Origin: Isoetes taiwanensis
Lineage: Eukaryota > Streptophyta > Lycopodiopsida > Isoetales > Isoetaceae
Length of the DNA stretch: 64,000 nucleotides
Assembly: GCA_021234155.1 (NCBI GenBank)
Contig: JAJEKV010000021.1
Coordinates: 13,641,760 to 13,705,759 of the forward strand
Reading direction: 5' to 3'
Part shown: positions 1-17,443 of the stretch, piece after piece
Numbering within the stretch: position 1 is the first letter of the stretch
Layout of the letters: each line of letters starts with the position of its first letter
Notes under the pieces: model-generated
The model's input: the letters and a program-made list of their open reading frames with translations, nothing else
What the model was told of the DNA's origin: nothing
Databases searched by the model: none
Translations under genes and position numbers: made by a program

Positions 1-747
1 CAGAGTGTTCACGAGCATAGACTGGTGAACTCTATGTATTGGTTGCTTGTCAATGGTGATATCCTTCCGCCATCCACTAAGTGGTCCCTTCAGCTCCCAC
101 CTCCTAGTTGGAGACATATGTGGACTTGGGCTTGGGATAAACTACTCCATCCTAAGGTGGCTGTGCTTTGGTGGCAGATTCTTCACAGATGCCCTCGGGT
201 GAATGTGCTTGTCCACAGATTTGGTCCTCGAGTGTCAACACTCTGCCCACTTTGCAAGCAAAGGGACGAGACCATTGAGCATTGTTTCTTTTTATGTGAT
301 CATCTCCAGCCTGTTTGGTCTTGGCTGCTTTCTCTTTTTCATGTGACATTGACAAGTCAGCAAGTGCTTTTGGCTCTTTATCCGGATACTTGGAGTAAGG
401 TGCGGAACCAAGCATTTCATTTGGCATTCAAGATGGTTGCTGTGGTCCATCTGGATGCGTAGAAGATTGTGTATCTTTCAGGATTTGGATATTCCTCCTG
501 CAGTAGTCCTCCAAGGCGCCCAAGCTAAAATCGCTAAGGCCTACCATTGTTCTTCGCTTGCTCCTGCCAAGCGACAATTGATATTGGAGTCCTATTTGAG
601 TGTGTTCTCTTATGTATAGGCTAGTGGTTCTATTCAGTGGATCATGATTATCCTCTGAAATTTTATTCCCGCCTCTGCATTTTTATCTGGCTTTTGGCTT
701 GGTGTTTCAATAAAGTTTGTCGTTCTTAAAAAAAAAAAAAAAAAAAA
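1..747 (+). mobile_element. LINE 3' end (zf-RVT region, 3'UTR, poly-A)
   Basis: This is the 3' end of a plant L1-like LINE, cut by the window start. The frame at 25-462 reads through a zf-RVT domain, the zinc-binding region downstream of reverse transcriptase in plant LINE ORF2. Visible landmarks are WDKLLHPKVAVLWWQILHR, then C-x2-C (CPLC), then EHCFFLC followed by WSWL. The frame shifts by one near 437, and 437-619 carries the C-terminal tail to its stop. A short 3'UTR with AATAAA-like sequence (708-715) leads into an A tract at about 728-747. The upstream RT is outside the window. The frameshift makes it a dead copy. Three related 3' ends occur later in the window. Confidence 0.8.
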
Positions 748-1866
748 TCGGGGGTGGCACAGAAGAAGGGGCTGATATCAAGATGATCAGTTGGGCGAAA
801 TGCATTTTGCTAAAGCACTATGGAGGGCTTGGGATGATCCACTTTCATCTATATAGCAAAGTATTGATCTCCAATTTCATTTGGAGGACTTTGAACAACG
901 TTGATGAGTCTCCGGGCTCACAGTTCTGTACTGCCTCCTTTGGCTCTCTATCTATCCTTTACTTCCTTGGGATCTTTTCTATCCGCTCTCAGCTTATCCT
1001 AATGAGTCTCCTTTCCTCAGAGGGCTGCTCGATGCATGGGATACCGTGCGTGCACTTTTCCATATCCACCCTATGGCGAGGAGTTTTACTAGAGCTAGTT
1101 ATTGGTGGATCACTTTGGACAATAACCAAATAGATGCGCCGTTAGTAGCATCAATTGATCCCCTAACACAACGTCGCTAGAGACTCGCAAATGTGCTTGC
1201 AATTTTTGCATGATATCATGAAACATAATTGCTGACATGGGAAGAAATCCTGACAAAGTTCCTTCTTTTGTGATGGGATCATGCAATTTGGCAAGAAGTC
1301 ATTTCTGTTCTTCCCCTATACCATAAGTAGTGGCTTCCCATCTTTAGGTGGTTCATGAGAATGTTAAGGCTTGGCATTTAGTGAATTCAATGTATAAGAT
1401 CCTTCTCCATGGACGATAAATGGAATAAGTTACTTCATCCCAAGTTGTTAGTTTTGTGGTGGCAGATCATCCATAAATGTGTGCGCCAATGTTTTAATTC
1501 ATAGATTTTATCCTGAGATGCCTGCGACACGCCCTTTATGTGCGCAAAGGGTTAAGATGCTTGAGCATTGTTTTTTCTTATGCCAGCATGCTAGACCGGC
1601 TTGGTTTTGGCTTCGGAGTCTTTTCAATTGCAATTTGAATAATCAACATGTCTTATTGGCAATGTATCCAAGTTCCCGGGACAATGTGACAAAGAGGGCA
1701 TTTCATTTGGCTTTATTAACACTTATATATAACTCTTTTATATGTTATATGTTGCAAGGTGGCGGGTGGTTTTGCTCTATGAACAATTTCTCTACTGAGT
1801 CTGCAGTCCCCCATCTATATTATAGTTCTTTCTGATTAATAAAGTTCCATATCCTTCAAAAAAAAA
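748..1866 (+). mobile_element. Second LINE 3' fragment, 5'-truncated and decayed
   Basis: It begins immediately after the poly-A of the preceding LINE, in the same orientation. At 750-900 it reads GTEEGADIKMISWAKCILLKH and YSKVLISNFIWRTLNN-like residues, which match the LINE segment between the RT core and zf-RVT (compare 11410-11560). A weaker zf-RVT is visible at 1440-1640 (WWQIIHKC, then HCFFLCQHARPAWFWL). It ends in AATAAAG-like sequence at about 1836 and a short A run at 1858-1866. Several frameshifts and stops separate the blocks, so it is non-functional. A 5' truncation at the RT C-terminal region is typical of target-primed reverse transcription. Confidence 0.7.
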
Positions 1867-3230
1867 TAAGGTGCTGCGCACGGAGGGTTGCCCTCCATGG
1901 CCCGAGGGTGAAGTGGCTTAAGTCATACTTCAAAATCATGTTTTCACAATGAATCAAAATTGCCACTTCAATTGCACAATCTCTAGCTTATAGTTAGAGG
2001 GAATGATGCAATACCCTTGGAATTATATTTTTAAGCATGTTGAAGTAGAACATGAAATGTAAAAGGTTGTGCATGGGGAGTTAGTTAAGGTCCATATATA
2101 ATGTTCATAATCAATCTTACAAGCTTAAATGAACATAGAGTACGTATGAGAGCTATAGTAGAACATGGATGTCCATTTACATTATCAAGTCCATGATTAC
2201 AAGTATTGCACAAGGACCTTCAACTGGCATAAGAACAATAGATTCAATGTGAAGACCTTTTATGTAATAGTAATATACTTATTTGAATACAAAACACCTT
2301 CAAGGAACTAAATATTGCTAAATCATGTAAGTTAAAGCTGAAATTGGTGCTAGTTACAAAGAAATTTAGCACAACTCGCAAGAATGAATATTTTACATCT
2401 TTTCTAAATACTTAGTTTTACTGGAACTCGGAGACTACACCTTATCTTACTGTTGCAGTTTGACAATATCCTTTTTCGTCCATGATCTCCAAAATCTGTT
2501 TGTATAGAACTGACAAGAATTGGTCAGTCCATGGTGATGTAAATCCCATTATTCCATTCAACAAATGTCATCAGTGCAAGGCACATCCTTGTCTAATTGC
2601 TATCCAGTCATGATTCTCGTATTTCATTTAAAAACAATCAATGCCAAAAAATCATGTTAATGGGCTCACTACCTTAGGAGAGGAGCATTATCTATTTGCT
2701 ATTGCAGCATCAATTGAATAGAGACAAACTATTAGGCAAAATAGTTACACTGAAGCAACAAACTATTGGGCAAAATCTATGCCTTTTAGTATGTTAAACA
2801 AAGTTCCACATTGACATAAGTTTTTTCATTTAGAGAAAAATACGCAATATTATTTGATTTCTATGAATGACACAATCACTTAAGAATTTGTCCTGCAAAG
2901 AGTAGGATTTGTTAAGTTCTGCATCTTTGATCATTTGCATCATCTGATCAGAATGACAACAACTGCAGTGTGGATGAAGAAATATGTTAGCAACTCAAAT
3001 TAATATCAATAGATAAGGTTGTAGCAGCTTACCATTAGAAGAATACATTATTGACTTGCCAGTTCAATATCACCTATGGATCCAGCAAACAGGCTACGGC
3101 CTGCAAGCAAGGAACAAAAGCAAAGGCCAAACATATTAAGTTTCAAAATAAAGAATAAACTACTCATTGAGAAAATACAGTTGCTAGATGGAAACAACAA
3201 TGTCTGGCAGCATGGACTAAAACCCTTGTA
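1867..3230. other. AT-rich DNA, no recognised gene
   Basis: I see no ORF with recognisable family motifs on either strand. The sequence is AT-rich, without obvious tandem or terminal repeats. It may be intron or intergenic DNA of decayed genes, since gene-like exons lie just downstream. Confidence 0.5.
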
Positions 3231-3234
3231 ACAG

Positions 3235-3490
3235 AAATGGATTCAAAAGGAGCAGATACAGTGCATAAGACTATAAAGGGTGCCACTATTGGTCGATTAC
3301 AGGCACTTGCTAAATGTTTCGAAGATGTGTTTAGTGGTAAGGCACCATTTCCAGATTTTAAATCCCCAAATCCTTTGCTGATTGTTGGATCACATAGGCA
3401 TTTCCTGTATGAAGTTGATTTTGGGTTTGGAAAGCCATTGGGATGCAGCTATGGAATGGACGATTGGCAAGACCTATATTTGAACTGATT
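3235..3490 (+). pseudogene. BAHD acyltransferase-like exon fragment
   Basis: An 83-residue open frame follows a possible splice acceptor (TAACAG just upstream of 3235). Its second half reads SPNPLLIVGSHRHFLYEVDFGFGKP. This matches the C-terminal region of BAHD acyltransferases (HCT / vinorine-synthase-like), where a 'YEvDFGWGkP' block is diagnostic; here it is DFGFG. BAHD enzymes acylate plant secondary metabolites from CoA thioesters. The catalytic HxxxD region, the N-terminal half and the last ~40 residues are not seen nearby, so this is a single orphan exon or captured fragment. Recognition rests on one motif block. Confidence 0.45.
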
Positions 3491-3552
3491 ATGTGAGGAG
3501 TCTTTAATACCGTGATAATTTAGGCAGAAAAAAACCGAGGCCGAAAGCTCAC

Positions 3553-3699
3553 CTTCAAGATGATTGAAAGATCCATTCAAATAATTAGCAAGAAGACCAG
3601 ATGACAGATAACCCGTGAGCTGGTTGGATGATGCATTGAATCCACTAAAATTCCTCCCTAGCTGCCACGGAATATTGCCATATAGCTGATTGTTGTTCA
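3553..3699 (-). pseudogene. Leucine-rich-repeat receptor-like exon fragment
   Basis: On the minus strand a 147-bp segment is bounded by an acceptor-like TTTCTAG and a GTGAGC donor. It encodes about two plant LRR units: NNNQLYGNIPWQLGR, then NASSNQLTGYLS, then FNHLEG. The spacing LxxNxLxGxIP is that of extracellular LRRs in plant receptor-like kinases. Short in-phase LRR exons are typical of STRUBBELIG-type receptors. No kinase, transmembrane or further LRR exon is recognisable beside it. It lies about 60 bp from the BAHD-like exon on the other strand, so the two are unrelated fragments. Confidence 0.5.
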
Positions 3700-3721
3700 C
3701 TAGAAAGAAGTACAACCGCAT

Positions 3722-7879
<4,158 letters not shown>

Positions 7880-7900
7880 TTGATTTTAGCCTTTTTTTTT

Positions 7901-8044
7901 CAATGGTCAACAACCAATGGCTCACAACAAAAGCCCCAACCAATGGCTCACAACAAAAGCCCTTTATTTGTGCGTGTGGTGTATAATGGTCAACAACCAA
8001 TGGCTCACAACAAAAGCCCTCTTTTTGTGTGTGTGGTGCATAAT
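7901..8044. repeat. Short tandem repeat, 3 imperfect units
   Basis: The word ccaatggctcacaacaaaag recurs three times (about 7914, 7938 and 7997), and the longer word caatggtcaacaaccaatgg occurs twice. The array directly abuts the ~217-bp tandem repeat that follows. Confidence 0.7.
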
Positions 8045-8465
8045 GGGCACATGAAGGGCTTGAAGGGCGCATGAAGGGCTTGAAGGGCGCATGTAGTGCG
8101 TTTTCGCAGGTAACACATTTCTTATCATAACTTTTGATCGAGCTCGTTTTGAGATGATTTTTATTGCGTTGGAAAGCTCTCCGAGATCTTTTTGATAGTA
8201 TATGATATGGATATGTTTGGTTAAGTTATATATGCTAAAACAGCAATTTTTCGGCCGGGTTGGGCACATGAAGGCCTTGAAGGGCGCATGTAGTGCGGTT
8301 TTCCGACAAAACGCGCATTTCTTATCATAACTTTTGATCCGAGCTCTGTTTCAGATGATTTTTATTGCGTTGGAAAGCTCTCTCCGAGATCTTTTTGATA
8401 GTATATGATATGGATATGTTTGGTTAAGTTATCTATGCTAAAACATCAATTTTTCGGCCGGGTTT
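8045..8465. repeat. Two-copy ~217-bp tandem repeat
   Basis: Copy 1 (8045-8261) and copy 2 (8262-8465) share a head 'gggcacatgaagg', a middle 'ttcttatcataacttttgat' and a tail 'atttttcggccggg'. A shorter inner repetition 'gaagggcgcatg' occurs at the head of copy 1. The copies differ by a few substitutions and small indels. No coding potential was recognised. Confidence 0.85.
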
Positions 8466-8627
8466 GGTAGGCTTTCACATCCTACCAGCTGATTAATACA
8501 GGATTGCGCTATTGGATATTGTTTTATGGCTCATTCTGAATGAAGCTTGCAGAAAATTACCATGCATTTTTAGATTTTGGCGGTTAAATTCCAAGGCTTC
8601 TAGATCCTTGTGCTAACAAGCGAGAAA

Positions 8628-9739
8628 AATTTCCCACTTTGGTTTCTCACCACAAGAATCCATGGAGGCCAAAGTTTTTTTTTGTTAAATTCGGTTGAAA
8701 AATGTTTGTGTATGGGTGTTGCAAACTTTATGACTTTCAGAAAAATGGGATCAATCTGCTCTATCTTTATGGTAACTTTTACTTATGTTTGATTTGTTTT
8801 ATTGTGATGAAATTCAAAAGCTACAGGTGATGAAAGCCTCAAATGAATTCTAGTTTTTTTTTCTGGTTTGAATTCTAAATTTTTTTTTTTTTGCAACACA
8901 AACCATTAACATACAACCAACACATAACAACCATTGATATTAACAACCAACACATAACTACCATTGACATTAATTAACACAACCATTGGGTCCAACACAT
9001 TTAAATTAAAATCCCCCTTAAACCCCCTTTGGTTTGGGTGCATATTCACACGGGGGGTGACGTAGGGCAGCGAGAGCCCTCATAATTGTATTTTGCACGT
9101 ACGAAATCAACACCATATAGTATTCCGCTTGAAATCTTATAGTATTTTGCGAATCTTGTTATACATTATAGCAAATTTTGTACTTGCATACCCCACAAAC
9201 GAGGAACTTTACGTACGGTGTAGATTAAGGAATAAGGGGTGAATATGCCTATCCAACAGCTCTCGTTGCCCGGAGTCACCCCCCGTGTGAATATGCACCC
9301 AAACCAAAGGGGGTTTAAGGGGGATTTTAATTTAAATGTGTTGGACCCAATGGTTGTGTTAATTAATGTCAATGGTAGTTATGTGTTGGTTGTTAATATC
9401 AATGGTTGTTATGTGTTGGTTGTTATGTGTTGGGGGATTTAATTTTTATATGTTGGATGTTAATGGTTTGTGTTGCAAAAAAAAAAAATTTTAGAATTCA
9501 AACCAGAAAAAAAAACTAGAATTCATTTGAGGCTTTCATCACCTGTAGCTTTTGAATTTCATCACAATAAAACAAATCAAACATAAGTAAAAGTTACCAT
9601 AAAGATAGAGCAGATTGATCCCATTTTTCTGAAAGTCATAAAGTTTGCAACACCCATACACAAACATTTTTCAACTGGAATTTAACAGCAGCCTTTGGCC
9701 TCCATGGATTCTTGTGGTGAGAAACCAAAGTGGGAAATT
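8628..9739. repeat. Long inverted repeat (foldback, ~1.1 kb)
   Basis: The left arm (about 8628-9077) and right arm (about 9259-9739) are near-perfect reverse complements. Outer ends are aatttcccactttggtttct on the left and its complement ending at 9739. Inner ends are cacggggggtgac (left) and gtcaccccccgtg (right). The right arm carries about 36 extra bp near 9436-9460. The non-paired centre is only about 180 bp. No ORF of known family lies inside. It could be a foldback/MITE-type element or a hairpin-RNA locus. The structure is directly visible; the function is unknown. Confidence 0.9.
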
Positions 9740-10139
9740 ACTATAAAATACAACTCATTACCTCATATGGACCTAATTTCAATAAAAATTCTTACTTACG
9801 TTTTATAAATAGCTCTCATGGGCTTTTACTTGTTAAGGGGCTCGATGGGACAACCAGGCTCGGCAGCAAACTCGCCACTCAGCGGCTCGTTTGCCACCTT
9901 GCCAGGCAATTCATCATCTGCTAAAGATTAAGGATGAGTGTGCAAAGCAGGAACGCTAAGCATGTAACATCTTCAAGCAGAAGATAGCCAATAATGGGGT
10001 CCATATGGCCTCAGGTTTCCCAAAAATTAGGGAGGAAATGAATACATTGCTCTTCTGGAAGAAACAGGATTAAATTGATACTCCCTCTTAGAATTAAAAT
10101 GTTTAAAAAAACAGCTGAAAGGATTAAAATATTTAATAC

Positions 10140-10412
<273 letters not shown>

Positions 10413-11261
10413 TTACCAAGAGTCGGGTTGAAGTTACTAGCCTTTCTTCCGAGAAAAACCAATGGAACCAACGCAAAAAAAACGAGCATCCGCTTACTCC
10501 TCTTCTTCAGAGTTCTCAATTCCAGCATTCTTCTTTACAACTTAGTCATGGCAGGACCCGCTGCACCCACCGCATCTATCGGACCCGTAAGCCCAGGGGC
10601 CTACCCGGTTACCCGGTTGGAACATCCGCCATCCACAACGAAGGTGACTGCGAAGTTCTGAAGGAGCGATGGGTTTTGAGCAAATCCAAAGCATATTCTA
10701 GGTATATTCCAGTACATACGTAGGATATGCCAAAAACCCACATAAACAAGGGTTTGCCCCCTTAGGGGCAACCCAAAAAAAAGGAAGCAAAGAATATATG
10801 AAACAAAATAATAATATTAATGGTTTAAGAATATTGATTTCGCCAAATGACCTACTCTTGACCTGTGAATCAAGGGAATATTTTTGATCCTCCAAATTAC
10901 ACGTTTGAAATTCAAACAAGGGTTTGCCCCTTCGAGCAACTCAAAAATATTATCAGCACCAAATTTTACAGCACGAAAAATTCAACAGACTATGTTAGCT
11001 TAGACATTAAAAAGATCGATCAACAAGACTATGTTAAAAGCCATTTTCCCTTAGGAAATTAAATGTAAAATGCCGTATTGAGCATATGTTCCTTAACAAA
11101 AACCACTAGCATTCTTCTCAATATAAGAAATCGCAAAACTCAAGCACCAAACCATGTAAAAAATCACTTACACAGCCATGTTAGCTTAGAAAGAAAAGAA
11201 TGAAGAACACCCCGTTAGCATTCATATTAGTGCAGGAGCGGCATGAGAAAAAAATATTAAG

Positions 11262-13390
11262 GGTTTGGAGAAACACCTATTTTGGTCTTTATTTTGCAAA
11301 GTTCTCTCGGTGGTCGCATTACAATTGGCCAAATTAGTTCTCAGTACCCATGTTTATATGGTTCCCTTGTTGCTAGCCTTACATGTTAAAGTATATAATC
11401 TCATTGCAATTTTTCGAAATTTCATATGGGTTGGCACTGAAGAAGGTGTTGTAGTTAAGATAGACTGGTCTAAATGCATCTTCCCCAAGTGGACAGGTGG
11501 CGTGGGTATGATGGACTTTTTACTACAGAGTAAGGTCCTCATTCCAAAATTCATTTGAAGGCTCCTAAATGGTGAAGATGACTCTCCTAACCTACGTCGT
11601 CTTAAACAATCCCTTGGTCATTGTATTCCTCTAGGCAAGAAGGCAGTCAAACTAGTTCTTCCTTAGGCTCTATTTCACCCTCTTGAGCTAATCCAAATGC
11701 ATCTCTGTTCCTACGAGGATTATTGGCAGCATGGGATGTAGTCAGACATCTATTTTGGTTGTGTCCTTCTATCCATGATCTTCTAGATATTCTGTGGTAC
11801 CATTCCCACTAAACCTCTCAGCACCTCCAGTTGCTGCGTCAAGTCATCCCCTTACACAGAGACAATGGGTCTTAGCAGATGTCGTCTCTATGAAAGCATG
11901 GTATGAAGGTCATTGCCTTTTGTCATAGCCTAGATTTCAAGAAAAATTCTTACTCATATTGAGATGTAACTGTATGGGAGAATGTAGCGGAGAACTTGCC
12001 TCCTCCATCTGCCTGAGCGCCGGCCCGGGCGCCTGCCTGAGCGCCTGGGCGCCTTCAGGGTCGCCTGGGCGTAGTGAAGGATGGCGCCTGGGAGGTGCGG
12101 TGATGGATGGCGCCTGTGAGCCTGCGAGAGCGTGCCTGAGCGTATGCGCCTGAGAGCATGCCTGGATTGGTGGAGCGCGGTAGTGAGGAGGCACTTCCAC
12201 TGAGCGATTTCCCTGAGCGGTTTCTCTGAGCGCCGCCTTCCCTGAGTGTCTGGGCGATTGGCGTTGGGGGCGTCTGTTTTCCAGCACACAGCTGTGAAGA
12301 GGTTACGGTTCGGAGGCGTTGGGTGAAGTCTTGTTTGTTGGAGGTATGCTTGTTGCTTCTTGCAATAGCATGGATTTTTGGATGTGTAGTCATCCTGGCA
12401 ACAGTTTTTTCCCAGGTGGTTTTTAATCTGGGCCATGGTGACTATGTTTTATTTTGTGGGCTTCGGTCCTTGTTCTGGTTAGGGACTTCGGTCCCGTTTT
12501 GTACTTGTGGTCCCATAATCCGATTGGGTTCCGTGGACATTAAAAGTTTCTTCCTTCCTTCCTTCCTTCCTTCCTCTCATAATGGAAGTTGATGTCATGG
12601 AAAGGGTGATGTGGGGCTGTCACAAGGATATTCACAAAGGCAAGTATTTTTTCCGCTCCATATATCATCTCCTCTTAACTCCACGACCTCTCCCACTACG
12701 AAATGGATAATAATTGCAGATCCTAGAACTCACACGGGCTTGTACATGGCGCTCGCTTTGGGATAAGTTGCTCCATCCTAAAGATTTTGTATTTTGGTGG
12801 CAAGTTTTGCATGGTGTTTGCATGTAAATGCCTTAGGCATCGTATGATCCTCATATCTCTGGAGTATGCCTGCTTTGCCTTTTAGATATCAAAACACTTG
12901 AGCATTGCCTCTTTTCTTGTCCATAAGTTCAACCAGCATGGTCCTGGATCCCAAGGTTTATTTAATAGTACACTGGATAGCCAATCCATTCTCTTGGCAT
13001 CCTAACCAAGTCCATGGACCCCAACTAAACAGAAGGCATTTCATCTAGGGTCTAGTTGGTTACCGTGGTCAATCTGGAAGCGTCATAGATTGCAGATTTT
13101 CCAAGGCATTTACTCATCTATTCCTAGTGTTATTGCTGTAGCCCAGGCTAAGATGCTAATGGCTTATATGTCTTCCTCCCTGAGGGAAGAAGTGAGGGAC
13201 CATATTTGGATTCATTATCTTCAAATTAATTCTTATCATCATTAGTCCCCTATGCTAGAGTAAGTACATAATGCTTCAGGCTCGTGTTTCAGGACCATTT
13301 TCTTGTGCTTATATAGCTAGATGAGATATGCACATCTTGTAATGTTTACTTTTGATCAATAAACTTTTTTTCATCATTCAAGAAAAAAAG
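11262..13390 (+). mobile_element. Decayed LINE 3' half with an insertion (copy 1)
   Basis: At 11265-11558 an open frame reads LLLALHVKVYNLIAIFRNF and GTEEGVVVKIDWSKCIFPK, the plant LINE segment downstream of the RT core. Homology resumes at about 12600 (GKYFFRSIYHLLLTPRPL) and continues through a broken zf-RVT (LWDKLLHPKDFVFWWQVLHG; LEHCLFSC; VQPAWSWI) and the C-terminal tail (SIWKRHRLQIFQG) to AATAAA at 13358 and a short A run near 13381. Between about 11941 and 12590 a non-LINE insertion splits it. Multiple stops make it inactive. Its duplicate is at 17444-19560. Confidence 0.75.
11941..12590 (+). repeat. GC-rich insertion with degenerate GAGCG minisatellite and (TTCC)n tail
   Basis: This segment interrupts the LINE. 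It starts in AT-rich sequence, then has a GC-rich stretch (about 12000-12260) in which 'tgagcg' and 'gcgcctg' recur many times at irregular spacing. Next comes a moderately GC part with repeated 'cttcggtcc' words (12465-12495). It ends in five TTCC units at about 12551-12574. A simple-sequence tail suggests a short retroposon, but I do not recognise the family. The conceptual ORFs across it have biased composition and are probably not coding. Confidence 0.5.
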
Positions 13391-14139
<749 letters not shown>

Positions 14140-14495
14140 AGGTGTGGAGTGTTTAGATTGATCATGAGGTGGTTAGAATGGATCTCCCATCCGCTTTCGA
14201 TTATGGCAACTAGCTCCAAAGAAGAGGCAATCTTTGTTAGCATAAGATAGAAGCTGGTTAGTTTTTCCAATGTTCAGATGCGATTTTTCATTCATTTTTC
14301 CGTTTGTCACATTTTAACCATCATTCAGTTATATAGATTTATGTCAGGATTTTGAACCATTTTGGCACTACAACTTTTTTCCAGGTTAGTAAATTTGCAT
14401 CGAGAATGTGACTTTTTTTTTTTATAACAGCGCAACATGATTGCATTAAAAATCGAAAATATTTCACATATGTATGTCGAGTGACATAATGCCAA

Positions 14496-16319
14496 TTACT
14501 TCTCAGAAGTAACCCCTAGAGATACCATAGCTTTCTTCCTCACTTCCACATGTATTGTAACCCTAGCAGTCTTGCCTGGGACGACCTTTGGGGTCCATGA
14601 AAACAAAATAGTATCTAACTCAACAACCATCCCCTTCAATAGGGTTTTTCTTCCATTTCTTTGTCCAACAGTCTCTATATCTTTCTTCCTCTGCCACTGC
14701 ATTTAACTGGTGCATTGGACACCACCACTCCACACGAACTTTGTTCACATTGCAATCACCCACTTCTTTGCAAATATCTGAGATGGTGTAACCCATCCAC
14801 ACAGGGTATATCTCTTTGCGCTCTGGTACTATAAGTACAAATTGATGGCAAAGCAAGTCATCTTTGGGATCATAATCCTCCAGCCCGGGATATTTAGGCC
14901 TTCCTTTCCTAGGACCAACATAATGTTTTTCAGCAGCTGGAGGAGCCATCGACTTGCGAATACTACTAACCACATCATCAACTTCCTCAGGTGTTATCAA
15001 GTCTCTCCACCTAGACTTAGGTAGCCATCCATCTTTCAGTTCATCAGAGGACGTGTCTACTTGTCCCAATAATCCATGTATCTGTGTCCAATAATCTATC
15101 AATGCAAGGTTGGTATCATCAGGGTTATTTTTCCAATACTTGATGTATTTAGAAATGCCGTCCAATGTGCTTTGCAATGAATCCACCTCTGCAAAAGGTT
15201 TAAGAGCTTTTGGTTGACCCCTGGGAATCTTAGGTTTATTCTCATCTTCGTGCCATATAGGTACTCCCTCATCTGGCCTCCATTTATCATCTGAGGGTCT
15301 CATCTTCCATTGCATTATTGGCTTATTTTCCATGACCCAGAAAGTGTACTGAAGAGGTCTAGATTGACCTTCCATATCAAGAGCATAACCTTCGATAAAA
15401 TTCTTCCAATCAGGCACCTCTTGTATGATCAACCCTATAGGAGAAGGTGAAATACATTCACTAAGAACTTCCATTAGTCTAGGAACATTGGTCATAGTTT
15501 GAGATTTCAACTGCGCACTATACTTCCCAAACAATGCATCCACATCCTCATGAGTATGTCCAGGCATTAAGAACCCTAAATTCACTCTTTCAAAGACACC
15601 CATAGATGTCAAATAAGATAGGAATGAGAACATATACCTGTTTTTATTCTGTCCAGATAATTGTCAAGTTGGAGGAGGAACTTTGGAGGTAGATCTCGAG
15701 GTTGGGGACGTGAACTTGAGGCTCCAACATGTTCAGAAGCACCTGACTTCCTAAACCTTGCCTTAGTAAACTTCTCTAAATTATTAGGCTTTCTATCCAA
15801 CAATGCACTGAAGATGGTTGGCGACCACCTTCAGGGTTGTGGAGGTCACCAGAATAACCACTCTCATAGTTCCTCAAGCATCTCATCACACTTCCAATAT
15901 GAAAATAACGGACCATCACTCCATAATTGCAAACTAAAATGGCCATAATAAATTGGCACCGAGCTATGCACTATTGCACCTGTCAGAGAGACTTGCATAG
16001 GATAAGCTCTATTGATTTGCTTGGATATGTAACTATACTGTGGCAAACAAGTCTTCGATTGATCCATCTTATACAAACATAGTTGTTGGGTTCCAAACAT
16101 GATAACGTTCTCCACATCCAATAAGTGGATCTACATGATAGTTGGTCTGTCATGTGGTCTTTCATTTGCTCCCTTATCTTAGCCCTTTGGCTTGGTTGTT
16201 TGGTCTTATCCAGAATTTCTTTCAACTTAGCACACAAGTTGCACTTTGCAAAGTTGTTTGAAGTGTCTATAGTGACATGCTTGAAGTGCTTGCTCCATAG
16301 TCTACTGAAGCTGGGTTGA
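14496..16319 (-). pseudogene. DUF7869-type transposase-like gene, 5'-truncated (copy 1)
   Basis: The main minus-strand frame, 15633-14620 (337 residues), begins MFSFLSYLTSMGVFERVNLG and contains the diagnostic GHTHEDVDALF. The core LQLDN lies just upstream, at 15655-15700, in another frame. Further upstream blocks at 15870-16240 include MDQSKTCLPQYSYISKQ and LTGAIVHSS. A C-terminal tail continues in a shifted frame (14702-14496). Reading order agrees with DUF7869 proteins, which have an Asp-rich core that I infer to be an RNase H-like transposase fold. The gene is cut at 16319 by the duplication junction. Relative to copy 2, two bases of the AGQN codons are missing near 15656, which breaks the frame; copy 2 is open there. 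Confidence 0.65.
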
Positions 16320-16330
16320 AGCTGGATTGA

Positions 16331-16595
<265 letters not shown>

Positions 16596-17443
16596 TTACC
16601 AAGAGTCGGGTTGAAGTTACTAGCCTTTCTTCCGAGAAAAACCAATGGAACCAACGCAGAAAAAACGAGCATCCGCTTACTCCTCTTCTTCAGAGTTCTC
16701 AATTCCAGCATTCTTCTTTACAACTTAGTCATGGCAGGACCCGCTGCACCCACCGCATCTATCGGACCCGTAAGCCCAGGGGCCTGCCAGTTACCCGGTT
16801 GGAACATCCGCCATCCACAACGAAGGTGACTGCGAGTTTACAGTGAACAGTGGGTTTTGAGCAGTCACCAGCATATTCTAGGTATATTCCAGTACATACG
16901 TAGGATATGCCAAAAACCCACATAAACAAGGGTTTGCCCCCTTAGGGGCAACCCAAAAAAAAGGAAGCAAAGAATATATGAAACAAAATAATAATATTAA
17001 TGGTTTAAGAATATTGATTTCGCCAAATGACCTACTCTTGACCTGTGAATCAAGGGAATATTTTTGATCCTCCAAATTACACGTTTGAAATTCAAACAAG
17101 GGTTTGCCCCTTCGAGCAACTCAAAAATATTATCAGCACCAAATTTTACAGCACGAAAAATTCAACAGACTATGTTAGCTTAGACATTAAAAAGATCGAT
17201 CAACAAGACTATGTTAAAAGCCATTTTCCCTTAGGAAATTAAATGTAAAATGCCGTATTGAGCATATGTTCCTTAACAAAAACCACTAGCATTCTTCTCA
17301 ATATAAGAAATCGCAAAACTCTAAGCACCAAACCATGTAAAAAATCACTTACACAGCCATGTTAGCTTAGAAAGAAAAGAATGAAGAACACCCCGTTAGC
17401 ATTCATATTAGTGCAGGAGCAGCATGAGAAAAAAATATTAAGG

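Noticed and set aside
8045-8465. Possible CRISPR-like spaced repeats
   Set aside because: There are only two long tandem copies, no short repeats with unique spacers, and the context is eukaryotic.
11937-12436. Minus-strand Pro/Arg/Ser-rich ORFs in the GC-rich insertion
   Set aside because: Composition reflects the GAGCG-rich repeat; frames are not conserved between the two duplicate units.
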